A DNA stretch of 64,000 nucleotides, taken from contig NZ_AP026738.1 of the NCBI RefSeq assembly GCF_002157685.2, positions 5,766,001 to 5,830,000 on the forward strand, read 5' to 3'. Source of the stretch: Comamonas thiooxydans. GTDB lineage: Bacteria > Pseudomonadota > Gammaproteobacteria > Burkholderiales > Burkholderiaceae_C. Below, piece by piece: positions 34,945 to 43,847 of this stretch (the stretch's first letter is position 1; the number at the start of each line of letters is the position of its first letter). The notes under the pieces are model-generated. The model made no database searches. It was not told the origin of the DNA and was given only the letters and a program-made list of their open reading frames with translations. The position numbers were made by a program, and so were the translations under genes.

Positions 34945-35457
34945 TCAGATAAATCCCACCATATAGAGCGCTCCTTCGCCGTAACTGGCCAAATGTTGCT
35001 GCTGCGCAGCATTTGTCACGGATTCGACCGCATAGCCTTGACGCTCCCAATAAAGCCGTGATCCCTGCACCGAAACCAGTGCCGTGCGCTGCACGCCGCG
35101 CGCTCTGGCCTGGGCCTTCAGGGCCTGCACCATGCGCCGCGCCAGGCCCTGGCCGGCTGCAGCCTCGGACACGGCCATATCGTGCAGATAGAGCACGCTG
35201 GCGTCGTCATATTCGGCAAAGTCGCCGTTGAGCGGCGTGATGGCTCCGGGGCGCGACCAGTAGGCTGCCAGATAGGCCACCAGCTCGCCCCCCTGCTCTG
35301 CCGCCCAGGAACAATGCCCGGCGGTGCGCAAACGGCGCACAAACACCTCGCGCGGCTCGGCAAAGTCCGCGCCATAGCAATGCTCCTGAATGCGCAGCAG
35401 GGCATCCACATCGTCCGCGCCCAGCGCGCGCAGCTGGATTGGCATCGACTCCGGCAT
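34945..35457 (-). CDS. GNAT family N-acetyltransferase
   Basis: A 170-residue acetyltransferase. Motif A, which binds acetyl-CoA pyrophosphate, is visible as VSEAAAGQGLARRMVQAL (about 96-113), preceded by the YLHDMA strand and followed by LVSVQGSRLYWERQGYAV. Substrate unknown. It probably forms a pair with the Nudix gene. Confidence 0.88.
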   Translation of the reverse strand: MPESMPIQLRALGADDVDALLRIQEHCYGADFAEPREVFVRRLRTAGHCSWAAEQGGELVAYLAAYWSRPGAITPLNGDFAEYDDASVLYLHDMAVSEAAAGQGLARRMVQALKAQARARGVQRTALVSVQGSRLYWERQGYAVESVTNAAQQQHLASYGEGALYMVGFI

Positions 35458-35473
35458 AAGAAACTCTCAAATC

Positions 35474-35515
35474 AATAGCTGTCAACGCTTATCAGGCAAT
35501 GGCTGACAGCCAATT
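35474..35515. repeat. AGCTATCA-type palindrome upstream of the GNAT gene
   Basis: AATAGCTGTCAACGCTT and GCAATGGCTGACAGCCAAT form the two arms of a degenerate member of the dispersed family, here in a 5' gap rather than at a gene end. Confidence 0.5.
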
Positions 35516-35584
35516 TCAATCAAACCCCAGCACACAGCTTAGCAAGCCGCTCATCTCGCAGCAGCCTGTAGGCACTATCGCGAT

Positions 35585-35603
35585 GGTAATGATTCTCAAT
35601 TGG
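35585..35603. promoter_or_regulatory. Candidate Fur box upstream of DUF2061 gene
   Basis: GGTAATGATTCTCAATTGG matches 12 of 19 positions of the classical Fur box by my count, with AATGATTCTCA strongly Fur-like. It lies 52 bases before the start codon. Confidence 0.4.
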
Positions 35604-35654
35604 AAATTCATCGCCCTCCTCTCTACCATTCATTCATCGCTCAGGGAGAAACAG

Positions 35655-35909
35655 ATGACACGCTTGATCAAGACATTGCGCCAGAACCAGCTCACGCTGA
35701 CCAAGACCGCCAGTTACTACGTGATCCACATCACCGTGGCCGCCTGCGTCGCCTATGCCGTGACCGGCAATCTGATTGCCTCGCTGACGCTGAGCCTGCT
35801 GGAGCCCACGGTCCAGGCCTTTGCCTTCTTCTTCCATGAGAAAGTCTGGGAGCGCCGCCTGAAGAAACGTGAGCAACAAGTGCTTGATGGACAGGCGCTT
35901 AGCGCCTGA
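35655..35909 (+). CDS. DUF2061 small membrane protein
   Basis: An 84-residue protein with two membrane helices (about 20-40 and 44-62) and the DUF2061 features TKTASYYVIHITVAACVAYAVTG and a FFFHEKVWER end. The ATG is preceded by GGGAGAA. Longer upstream starts lack a ribosome-binding site. Function unknown in the family. A possible Fur box upstream suggests iron-dependent expression (inference). Confidence 0.85.
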   Translation: MTRLIKTLRQNQLTLTKTASYYVIHITVAACVAYAVTGNLIASLTLSLLEPTVQAFAFFFHEKVWERRLKKREQQVLDGQALSA

Positions 35910-36246
35910 GAGCCGCCTATGAACACCGACCACCCCGCCACTTTTGCGCAATGGCTGCTGCGCTCCCTGGCCATGCTGGGCGACTGCAACGGCCATCTTA
36001 ATGATCTGTAGAAATCATGTGGACAAGCCTTTGCATAAGCCTTTGTCAAATCTTGAATATCCCGGACTATTTCTGATTTTCTGATCACTTGCGCCAGGAA
36101 ATCATTCGAGCCAAGCTCTCCAGCACCAGAGAACCCTGTGGATAAGTCATGCAGAGCATGCCAATGCGGCCTTGCTCCCATGGGTTTGCGGCTATTTGCC
36201 AAACCGGGCCCAAAGCCAACAATGGCCAGGAATCCAAGGAGTTCCC
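35910..36246. other. Intergenic stretch, no gene supported
   Basis: It holds a possible 30-codon frame from 35919 without family or ribosome-binding site and an AT-richer stretch with GCCTTTG direct repeats near 36027-36045. AAGGAG just before the transaminase start is the only clear signal. Confidence 0.5.
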
Positions 36247-37602
36247 ATGCAGCTTGCAGACCGCCAGACATCCACAGACCTCTCCCGCCACGACGAGCAA
36301 TGGCTGAGCGCCCACTGGATGCCGTTCACCGGCAACCGCAACTTCAAGGCCAGGCCCCGCATCATCACGGGCGCACAGGGCGCCTACTACAGCGATGCCG
36401 ATGGCCGGCGCATTTTCGACGGCCTCTCGGGCCTGTGGTGCTCGGGACTGGGCCATGGCCGCCGCGAGATCGCCGAGGCCATTGGTCAGGCTGCGCTGCA
36501 GCTTGATTACGCTCCCGCCTTCCAGTTCGGCCACCCGGCCTCGTTCGCGCTGGCCAACCGCATCGTGGCACTGATGCCCCAGGGGCTTGAGCATGTGTTC
36601 TTCACCGGCTCGGGCTCTGAAGCCGCCGACACCTCGCTGAAGATGGCGCGCGCCTACTGGCGCGCCAGGGGCCAGGGCACCAAGACCCGGCTGATCGGCC
36701 GCGAAAAGGGCTATCACGGCGTGAACTTCGGTGGCATCTCGGTAGGCGGCATGGGGGGCAACCGCAAGATGTTCGGCCAAGGGATCGAAGCCGATCATCT
36801 GCCACACACCCAGCCGCCAGCAGGTTCGTTCTTCAAGGGCCAGCCCCAGACCGACGGGCGCGCCCTGGCAGACCGGCTGCTCGATCTGATCGCCCTGCAT
36901 GACGCCAGCAATATCGCTGCCGTGATCGTGGAGCCCATGTCAGGCTCTGGCGGGGTGGTGATTCCGCCCGCCGGCTATCTGCAGCGTTTGCGTGAGATCT
37001 GCACCCAGCACGACATCCTGCTGATCTTCGACGAGGTCATCACGGGCTTTGGCCGCCTCGGAGCGATGACGGCTGCCGAGGCCTTTGGCGTGACGCCGGA
37101 CATCATGAATATCGCCAAGCAGGTCAGCAATGGCGCCCAGCCACTGGGAGCCTGCGTGGTCACGCCCGCCATCTATGAGCAGTTCATGGCGGCCGGAGGT
37201 CCGGAGTACATGGTGGAATTTGCCCACGGCTATACCTATTCGGCCCATCCCGTGGCCTGCGCGGCAGGCATTGCGGCACTCGATCTGCTGGAGCGCGAAG
37301 ACGGCCCGGGCCGCGTGCGAGCGCTGGCCCCCTTCTTCGAGCAGGCCGTGCACAGCCTCAAGGGCGCCAGGCATGTGATGGACATCCGCAATATCGGCCT
37401 GGCGGCAGGCATCACGATTGCGTCCCTGCCCGGCGAACCCGCCAGGCGCCCTTACGAGATCGCCATGAAATGCTGGGAGGCCGGCTTTTATGTGCGCTAC
37501 GGCGGCGACACGATTCAGCTGGCACCGCCCTTCATCAGCGAGCAGGCCGAGATCGAGCGGCTGATCAACGCACTTGGCGATGCGCTGCAGGCCACCGATT
37601 GA
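36247..37602 (+). CDS. Class III omega-amino acid:pyruvate aminotransferase
   Basis: A 451-residue PLP enzyme of the class III family. It matches omega-amino acid (beta-alanine):pyruvate transaminases in HWMPFTGNRNFKARPRI at the N-terminus, the FFTGSGSEAADTSLKMA phosphate-binding loop, and LIFDEVITGFGRLG with the PLP-contacting Asp. The PLP-lysine is in IMNIAKQVSNGAQPLGA. It transfers amino groups from beta-alanine or other omega-amino donors to pyruvate. AAGGAG precedes the ATG. No associated regulator is evident. Confidence 0.9.
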   Translation: MQLADRQTSTDLSRHDEQWLSAHWMPFTGNRNFKARPRIITGAQGAYYSDADGRRIFDGLSGLWCSGLGHGRREIAEAIGQAALQLDYAPAFQFGHPASFALANRIVALMPQGLEHVFFTGSGSEAADTSLKMARAYWRARGQGTKTRLIGREKGYHGVNFGGISVGGMGGNRKMFGQGIEADHLPHTQPPAGSFFKGQPQTDGRALADRLLDLIALHDASNIAAVIVEPMSGSGGVVIPPAGYLQRLREICTQHDILLIFDEVITGFGRLGAMTAAEAFGVTPDIMNIAKQVSNGAQPLGACVVTPAIYEQFMAAGGPEYMVEFAHGYTYSAHPVACAAGIAALDLLEREDGPGRVRALAPFFEQAVHSLKGARHVMDIRNIGLAAGITIASLPGEPARRPYEIAMKCWEAGFYVRYGGDTIQLAPPFISEQAEIERLINALGDALQATD

Positions 37603-37616
37603 CTATTAAATCAATA

Positions 37617-37649
37617 GCTTCAATCGCTTTTCTGGCAAGCGATTGAAGC
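37617..37649. terminator. Bidirectional terminator (13-bp stem) between transaminase and rsmA
   Basis: GCTTCAATCGCTT pairs perfectly with AAGCGATTGAAGC around a 7-base loop, between two convergent stop codons. The left flank ATAGCTT and right flank GCCTA make it the most perfect member of the AGCTATCA palindrome family here. Confidence 0.75.
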
Positions 37650-37662
37650 CTACCGCCTGAAC

Positions 37663-38424
37663 TCAGGAAAGCTGTGCTGCCAGGGCTTCGAATTCGGCGA
37701 CCGGCACTTCTTCCGCGCGGCGCTGCAGGTCGAACTCGCCCGCAAAGTCCTTGGCTTCCAGCCACTTGCCCAGGGTGTTGCGCAAGATCTTGCGGCGCTG
37801 GCTGAACGCCACCTGCACCAGCTCTTCCAGCAGCTTGGGATTGAGATCCGCAGGCTGCTCGCGCGGAATCATGCGCACCACGGCACTGTCCACCTTGGGA
37901 GGCGGATTGAAGCTGCCCGGCGGCACGAACAGCACATCTTCCATGGCGTAGCGCCACTGCAGCATCACCGACAGACGGCCATAGGCCGAGGTGCCTGCGT
38001 CGGCCACCATGCGATCGATGACCTCTTTTTGCAGCATGAAGTGCTGGTCCTGCACCACGTCCACCTGCTCCAGCAGATGGAAAAGAATGGGGCTGGAGAT
38101 GTTGTAGGGCAGATTACCGACCACGCGCAGCTTGGCCACGCCCAGACGTGCGGCCAGCGCACGGAAGTCCACCTTGAGCACATCGGACTCGACCACGTCG
38201 AGATCGTCGCGCAGACGCAGACGGGCCGCCAGGTCCCGGTCCAGCTCGATCACGGTGAGCTTGCCCAGGCGCTCGACCAGGGGCTGCGACAGCGCCATCA
38301 GGCCCGGGCCGATCTCGACCATGGGTTCGCCCGCCTTGGGGTCGATGGCCTGGACGATGTTGTCGATGATGGCGCCGTCGGTCAGGAAATTCTGGCCGAA
38401 GCGCTTGCGGGGAATATGTTTCAT
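37663..38424 (-). CDS. rsmA: 16S rRNA dimethyladenosine transferase
   Basis: A 253-residue methyltransferase (KsgA) that dimethylates A1518 and A1519 in helix 45 of 16S rRNA late in 30S assembly. The N-terminal [13 protein letters not shown] motif [28 protein letters not shown] and catalytic [10 protein letters not shown] are all present. It follows surA in the minus-strand order lptD-surA-rsmA, as in many proteobacteria, but pdxA is absent. A perfect hairpin stands just upstream of the start codon. Confidence 0.97.
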   Translation of the reverse strand: MKHIPRKRFGQNFLTDGAIIDNIVQAIDPKAGEPMVEIGPGLMALSQPLVERLGKLTVIELDRDLAARLRLRDDLDVVESDVLKVDFRALAARLGVAKLRVVGNLPYNISSPILFHLLEQVDVVQDQHFMLQKEVIDRMVADAGTSAYGRLSVMLQWRYAMEDVLFVPPGSFNPPPKVDSAVVRMIPREQPADLNPKLLEELVQVAFSQRRKILRNTLGKWLEAKDFAGEFDLQRRAEEVPVAEFEALAAQLS

Positions 38425-38432
38425 GAATGCGA

Positions 38433-38454
38433 AAGCGGTGCCTGGGCACCGCTT
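38433..38454 (-). promoter_or_regulatory. Perfect hairpin directly upstream of rsmA start
   Basis: AAGCGGTGCC and GGCACCGCTT with only two bases between (realistically a 9-bp stem and 4-base loop). On the minus strand the stem ends nine bases before the ATG, where the ribosome-binding site should be. It could be a surA terminator or a translational control element. Confidence 0.5.
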
Positions 38455-38527
38455 GGAATGAGGGGGAGCTCCGATGCCCGGTGCGCAATGATGACATTAC
38501 CGGGCACTTCAAGCGGATTGAATGGGC

Positions 38528-39955
38528 TTATTGGGGTGGCTCGCGGTATTCCACAAAGGCCTTGCCGCGCAGTTCCTTGAGCCAGGTTTCGTAGTCCTGC
38601 TCGGCCTTGCGCTCGCGCACCACGTTGCGCACCATTTCGCGTTGCTCGCGCTCGGTGAGCTTTTCCTGGCGGCGCTCGATCAGCTGGATCAGGTGCACGC
38701 CGAAACGCGACACCACGGGGTTGCTGATCTGGCCGGGCTGGAGGCTGTCGAGCACGCGCTCGAACTCGGGCACGAACTGGCCTGGCGAGGACCAGCCCAG
38801 ATCACCGCCGTTGCGGGCGCTGCCGTCCTTAGAGAACTCCTGCGCCAGTTGCTGGAAGGTGGCCTGGCCGGCTTCCACGCGACGCTTGTAATCCTCCAGA
38901 CGCTTGGCCGCCTGTGCTTCGGTCATACCCTCACCCACGGTCAGCAGGAAATGGCGGGCGTGGTTCTGCGTGATGTACACGGGCGCTCCGGCCTGAGATT
39001 TTTCCAGCACCTTGAGCACGTGGAAACCAGCGCCCGAACGAAACGGACCGACGATGGCTCCGACTGCCGCATTGCCCACCTGCTGAGAAAACAGCTCGGG
39101 GTAATCGCTCATGGGGCGCATGCCCATGGCGCCGCCACCCTGACCGTTGGGGACATCCGAAAATTCCCGCACGGCAGCGATGAAGTCGGGGTTCTTGCGA
39201 GCGGCTTCTGCCGCCTGCTTGGCCTTGGCCTCGCGCTCCGCCACCACGGCAGCGCTGGCGTTTTCCGGCACGATGATCAGGATGTGGCCCAGATTGGCTG
39301 CGGCACCCGCCGCCGCATCGCCCGGGCGCTTCTGGTCCTTGAGATAGCGATCGATGTCGGCTTCCCCGACCTTGACGCGACCGTCCACATCACGCTCGCG
39401 CACACGCTGCATCAGCATCTGGTTGCGGATCTCCGAACGGAACTGCGCTTCGGAAATCCCTTCGGCCTTCAGGCGCGACATCAGGCCAGCCTTGTCGGTG
39501 TTGTTCTGGCGCGCCACATTGGCCACGGCCTGATCGACCGTCATGTTGTCAATGTTGATGCCCGTGTCCTTGGCTTCCTGCAACTGCACGCGCTCGACAA
39601 TCAGGCGCTCCAGAACCTGGCGGGCCAGCTCGCTCTGGGACGGCAGCTGCCCGCCCTGCTCGGTCACGTTCTGCGCAACGCGCTCCATGCGTGCACGCAC
39701 TTCGTTATTGGTGATGGGCTCGGAATTGACCACGGCCACAATGTAATCGGCCGAGCGAACACCCTGTGCGGCTGCCGGAGCCTGGCGCCCCGAGGGCTGG
39801 GCCGTAGCCTCCAGTGCGCGCGAGATGGAGGAGTCATTGCCAGCCTTGGCCTTGCTGCCGGGGCTCTTCAGGCCCTGGGCCTGCACACCGGCAGCCATTA
39901 CAGCCAGTGCCACGGCAACAGCACATGCATTGGATGTCTTGGAGAAAAAACGCAT
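38528..39955 (-). CDS. surA: Periplasmic peptidyl-prolyl isomerase and chaperone SurA
   Basis: A 475-residue outer-membrane-protein chaperone. A signal peptide (VALAVMAAGVQAQG) precedes a low-complexity linker and the SurA N-terminal domain beginning at DYIVAVVNSEPITNNEV. Two parvulin (PpiC) domains follow: one centred on AAANLGHILIIVPENAS, the second on QNHARHFLLTVGEGM and NGGDLGWSSPGQFVPEFE. It escorts outer-membrane proteins such as LptD, whose gene lies just upstream. Confidence 0.95.
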   Translation of the reverse strand: MRFFSKTSNACAVAVALAVMAAGVQAQGLKSPGSKAKAGNDSSISRALEATAQPSGRQAPAAAQGVRSADYIVAVVNSEPITNNEVRARMERVAQNVTEQGGQLPSQSELARQVLERLIVERVQLQEAKDTGINIDNMTVDQAVANVARQNNTDKAGLMSRLKAEGISEAQFRSEIRNQMLMQRVRERDVDGRVKVGEADIDRYLKDQKRPGDAAAGAAANLGHILIIVPENASAAVVAEREAKAKQAAEAARKNPDFIAAVREFSDVPNGQGGGAMGMRPMSDYPELFSQQVGNAAVGAIVGPFRSGAGFHVLKVLEKSQAGAPVYITQNHARHFLLTVGEGMTEAQAAKRLEDYKRRVEAGQATFQQLAQEFSKDGSARNGGDLGWSSPGQFVPEFERVLDSLQPGQISNPVVSRFGVHLIQLIERRQEKLTEREQREMVRNVVRERKAEQDYETWLKELRGKAFVEYREPPQ

Positions 39956-39969
39956 GAAAAAAGCCTTGA

Positions 39970-42390
39970 TTAATCGTAATTGGTAAAGCGGCTGGGCGGA
40001 GTCACCGCCTCACGCAAATATTGATAGCGCGGCACATTCTGCTTGAGGCTGGAGGTGGGATCGGCACCAAAGCTCAGGCGCGAGAAGCCCACGAACTCCA
40101 TCTGGAACAGCAGACGCAGATTCGACTGGATGACCGAGCTTTGCAGGCGCTCCAGCACCACACGGCCAATCCAGCAGCAACCGTCGTATTCGAAGCCGAC
40201 CACGGTATCCACCAGCTTGTTGTCCTTGATGGAGTAGTTGAGGCGGCCCACGGCATACCAGCGGCCACCGCCCTGGCCGCGACCGGCGCCCAGATCCTTG
40301 CCCTTGTCGCCCCAGAGGTCGTTGATCGGCCATTGCCAGCCCACGTCCACCAGCTCGCTGGAGGGCTTCTTGGTGACCGTATCCAGCTGCGTGCGGTAGC
40401 CGATGTTGAAGGTGCGGTAGTTGCCCGGGCTGTAACGCGCCGTGGCCGTGGTACGGACCGTGCGGTTCAAGTCCTTGTTGTACTGGGTCGTGCCTTCAAG
40501 CGACCACTTGTCGGTCCAGTTGAAGGCCGCGCCCAGCAGGATATCGGACAGCTTGCTGGTTGCAGCCACCTCACCGGGCAGCAGCACGCGCTGATCTGAC
40601 AGGCGCACGCGCTGGGCCACGGCGAACTTGAGCTTTTCTGCGCCGCTTTCAGGGTCGATGAAGCGCGAGGTCGCGCCCAGCGTCATCAGATGGTTGTCGG
40701 CAATGCGGTCCTGACCGACATAGTCGTTCTCGGAAAAAATACTCGCGAAGTTGAAATCGCTGCGACCCGTATCGTAGAGCGGCAGCATGCTCTGATCGCG
40801 ATAGGGCGTATAGGTATAGAAGGCCCGGGGTTCGAAAGTCTGCAACAGATTCTTGCCGAACCAGGAGGTGTCGCGCTCGAAGATCAGGCCGCTGTCCAGG
40901 CTGAAGGTGGGCAAGGTCCGGTTGGCGCTCTTGCTGCCGTTGCTCATCAGCTGATCGGTCTGATACATGGAGGTATGCAGCATCAGCTTGGGCGTGATGA
41001 AGGCGCCGGGAGACAGGAATGGCCGGCTCAGCTGTGCCTGCACATAGCTGCGCTGACCGTTGTTGCCGACCTGACCCGTGATGGGGCGAATCAGCTCGAA
41101 GCGTGTAGTGTCGGCCACCACGGAGAAATCCAGCCCATGCGGCAGGTCCAGCGGCGTATAGCGGTACTGCAGCTGCGGCACCATGCTGTAGGGCGGCGCA
41201 ATCGGCGAAGTCACATCCTGCTGCACTTGGTAGCGCAGCACATTGAGGCTCAGCACCCCATCGCCCTTGGCCCAGCTCAGATTGACCGTGCTGGGCAGCA
41301 GGCGCTGGCGCAGCGCCACGGGAGCCAGGCGGAAGTCGCGCCAGTAATCACCGTCGCTGACGCGGTTCAGATTGAAATTCAGCCCCAAGCCGCCGACCGG
41401 CGTATCGAAGCTCGCACGATGCTGCCAGGAATAGCCCCAGCGATCGCGGTTGCGCAGATTGTCGCCGGGCATGTAGCTGGCATAGGTCTCGCCCGAGTAG
41501 CTGGGCTCCAGATAGCGGAACTGTCCCGTCAGGTTCACGCCGCGCTTGGTCATCAGCGTGGGCGTGATGGTCATATCGCGATTGGGGGCGATATTCCAGT
41601 AATAGGGCTGTGAATACTCGATGCCGCCGAGCTTGTCCATGCCTATCATCGGCGGCAGCAGGCCCGATTTGCGCTTGTCCGAGAGCGGAAAGCTCATGCG
41701 CGGCACGGGCAGGACGGTCACGCCCTTGAATTTCAGGGACGCACCCTCGGCCACCCCCACCTCTTCGGCCATGTCCAGATGAATGGTCTTGGCCTCGAGC
41801 ACCCAGCTCGGCTCCCAGCTGGCCTCGTCATCGCGCTGGCAGGTGGTGTAGGTGGCGTCATGGACGACCGAACGATCCTTGTCGATGAAATCCACTCGCG
41901 AGGACTCGCCATGGCCGCCCGTGGCCAGAAAGCGATAGTTGGCATTGTCGAACTGGCCCTTGAAGGCATCCATCTGCAGATCCAGCGCCGTACCCTCGTA
42001 GACATTGCCGGCCTGGTTGATGTGGACCGAGCCCACGGCGTTGATCCTGTCGTCCGGAACCGCATAGTCGAGCTTGTCCGCACGGATCATGGTGTCGCCG
42101 CGGCGCAACTCTGCCTCGCCATGAACCGAGGCCTTGAGATCGGGCTGACCGGACAGGCTGTCACCTTTGATATAGATGGGCTGCTGGTCACGCACTTCCT
42201 GAGGATAGCTCTCCTGTAACAGGCTGCTGGACTTGAGTTCCAGGGCTGGCAGCTCGCCCGCGACGCTGGAGGAGGACAATCCGCCCGTATCGGCCGACTG
42301 GGCATAGGCCTGCATGCCAGCACCCGCCCATGCCAGTGCCACAGCCCATGCCAGAGGACGAATCACCGGCCGAGCAGCTCCCGCACGCAT
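39970..42390 (-). CDS. lptD: LPS-assembly protein LptD
   Basis: An 806-residue outer-membrane protein that, with LptE, inserts lipopolysaccharide in the outer leaflet. The signal peptide ends at MQAYA, an N-terminal LptA-like domain begins around YIKGDSLSGQPDLKASVHG, and a large beta barrel follows. The C-terminal YDGCCWIGRVV carries the adjacent cysteines used for interdomain disulfides; the N-terminal partner is probably the cysteine in TTCQRDD. The start was placed at the first ATG; no clear ribosome-binding site is seen, and an upstream TTG or GTG is possible. Confidence 0.95.
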   Translation of the reverse strand: MRAGAARPVIRPLAWAVALAWAGAGMQAYAQSADTGGLSSSSVAGELPALELKSSSLLQESYPQEVRDQQPIYIKGDSLSGQPDLKASVHGEAELRRGDTMIRADKLDYAVPDDRINAVGSVHINQAGNVYEGTALDLQMDAFKGQFDNANYRFLATGGHGESSRVDFIDKDRSVVHDATYTTCQRDDEASWEPSWVLEAKTIHLDMAEEVGVAEGASLKFKGVTVLPVPRMSFPLSDKRKSGLLPPMIGMDKLGGIEYSQPYYWNIAPNRDMTITPTLMTKRGVNLTGQFRYLEPSYSGETYASYMPGDNLRNRDRWGYSWQHRASFDTPVGGLGLNFNLNRVSDGDYWRDFRLAPVALRQRLLPSTVNLSWAKGDGVLSLNVLRYQVQQDVTSPIAPPYSMVPQLQYRYTPLDLPHGLDFSVVADTTRFELIRPITGQVGNNGQRSYVQAQLSRPFLSPGAFITPKLMLHTSMYQTDQLMSNGSKSANRTLPTFSLDSGLIFERDTSWFGKNLLQTFEPRAFYTYTPYRDQSMLPLYDTGRSDFNFASIFSENDYVGQDRIADNHLMTLGATSRFIDPESGAEKLKFAVAQRVRLSDQRVLLPGEVAATSKLSDILLGAAFNWTDKWSLEGTTQYNKDLNRTVRTTATARYSPGNYRTFNIGYRTQLDTVTKKPSSELVDVGWQWPINDLWGDKGKDLGAGRGQGGGRWYAVGRLNYSIKDNKLVDTVVGFEYDGCCWIGRVVLERLQSSVIQSNLRLLFQMEFVGFSRLSFGADPTSSLKQNVPRYQYLREAVTPPSRFTNYD

Positions 42391-42558
42391 TGAACGGGCA
42401 GGGCGGGCAGGTAGGAAATCTCGCGGATGGGATGGGGATTGCACGATGATCTTGAACGTCAAAAGCGCGCGTGCCCTGGCACACGTCAACAGAAAACCGA
42501 GAGCCTAGCACCACTGTCCACAGATGCGGCGGCATCGGTTTGTAAAATCCGATTATCC

Positions 42559-43665
42559 ATGACCGCTCCTATCACCCCCACAGTTGGCGTTGCCTGGGCA
42601 GATTCTGCCCGCCACGCCGCATTCGACGCCTGGCTGGCACCGCTGGCTCAAAAGCACCAGCTGCTTCCCGCAACCCTGCGCCCCGCTTCGGCCGATGCGA
42701 GCTTTCGCCGCTATCTGCGCCTGGATCGCAGCGATGGCAGCAGCCTGATCGTCATGGACGCGCCGCCAGACAAGGAAGATTGCGCGCCTTTTGCCAAGGT
42801 TCAGGGCTTGATGAGCCAGGCCGGCCTGTGCGTGCCGCAGATTCTGGACTGGGACGCCGGTCACGGCTTCATGCTGCTCAGCGATCTGGGCGGCCAGACC
42901 GTCATCGAGGCTCTGAACCCCGAAAAGCCCCAGGATGCCGAAGCCTGGTACCGCTCGGCCATCGAGGTGCTGCTGGACTGGCAACTGGCCTCCAAGGCCG
43001 GCAATACCGGCAGCTTGCCTCTCTATGACGAGGCCCTGCTGCGCCGCGAGCTGCAGCTGTTTCCCGACTGGTACATCGCCAAGCACCGCCAGTTCACGCT
43101 GGACGACAAGCAGCAGGCCCTGCTCGGCAAGACCTTCGATCAGATCGTCGCCCACAATCTGCAGGCCCCCAGCGTCTATGTGCACCGTGACTTCATGATG
43201 CGCAACCTGATGCAACCTGTGTCCAGCGGCGCGCCGCTGGGCGTGCTGGACTTCCAGGATGCCGTCTACGGCCCCATCACCTATGACATCGCCAGCCTGC
43301 TGCGCGATGCCTTCATCAGCTGGGAAGAGGACTTCATCATCGACATCACCATCCGTTACTGGGAAAAGGCTCGCAAGGCCGGCCTGGTGGGCGCCAACAG
43401 CGCCAGCGGCTGGGGCGACGACTTCGGCGAGTTCTATCGTGGGGTTGAATGGATGGGTCTGCAGCGCCACCTCAAGGTTGCGGGTATCTTTGCGCGCCTG
43501 ACGCTGCGCGACGGCAAGCCCAAGTATCTGGCCGATGCGCCTCGTTTCATCCACTACATCCGCTCCACCTGCAACCGCTACCGCGCGCTGGGCCCGTTCC
43601 TCAAATTGATCGACGAGATCGAAGGCATCCAGACGCAGGTGGGTTACGCCTACGGGCGGATGTAA
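42559..43665 (+). CDS. amgK: Anomeric N-acetylmuramate/N-acetylglucosamine kinase-like phosphotransferase
   Basis: A 368-residue aminoglycoside-phosphotransferase-fold kinase. The catalytic loop is VHRDFMMRNLM and the metal-binding motif LDFQDAVYGPITYD. The N-terminus DASFRRYLRLDRSDGSSLIVMDAPP is typical of AmgK, which phosphorylates MurNAc and GlcNAc at C1 for peptidoglycan recycling. AmgK lies next to lptD in Pseudomonas too, but there murU follows; here rsmE follows instead. It is divergent from lptD with a 168-base gap. Confidence 0.85.
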   Translation: MTAPITPTVGVAWADSARHAAFDAWLAPLAQKHQLLPATLRPASADASFRRYLRLDRSDGSSLIVMDAPPDKEDCAPFAKVQGLMSQAGLCVPQILDWDAGHGFMLLSDLGGQTVIEALNPEKPQDAEAWYRSAIEVLLDWQLASKAGNTGSLPLYDEALLRRELQLFPDWYIAKHRQFTLDDKQQALLGKTFDQIVAHNLQAPSVYVHRDFMMRNLMQPVSSGAPLGVLDFQDAVYGPITYDIASLLRDAFISWEEDFIIDITIRYWEKARKAGLVGANSASGWGDDFGEFYRGVEWMGLQRHLKVAGIFARLTLRDGKPKYLADAPRFIHYIRSTCNRYRALGPFLKLIDEIEGIQTQVGYAYGRM

Positions 43666-43670
43666 ACACA

Positions 43671-43772
43671 CCCCCTGAGCCGCTTTGCGGCTTCCCCCTC
43701 TCTCGCCTTGCTTCGCAATGCGGGAGGGGGACGACGCCCTCGCTGCGGGGCGGCCCTTGCTTGGCGTCCCTG
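43671..43772 (+). repeat. Stop-proximal GAGCGGC repeat, copy A
   Basis: It starts six bases after the amgK stop: CCCCCTGAGCCGCTTTGCGG, a CCCCC/GGGGG hairpin with a 26-base loop insertion, then CTCGCTGCGGGGCGGCCCTT. It lies in the same orientation as its upstream gene, like the other two copies. Confidence 0.65.
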
Positions 43773-43847
43773 AGGTGATTCAGCGCCAGTTTTGCGAGCC
43801 ACGGACTCTGCGTGGCACCATGAATCACGAACCCCGAATTTTTCCCT

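Noticed and set aside
35919..36011. 30-codon frame downstream of the DUF2061 gene
   Set aside because: No ribosome-binding site and no recognisable family; too short to support.
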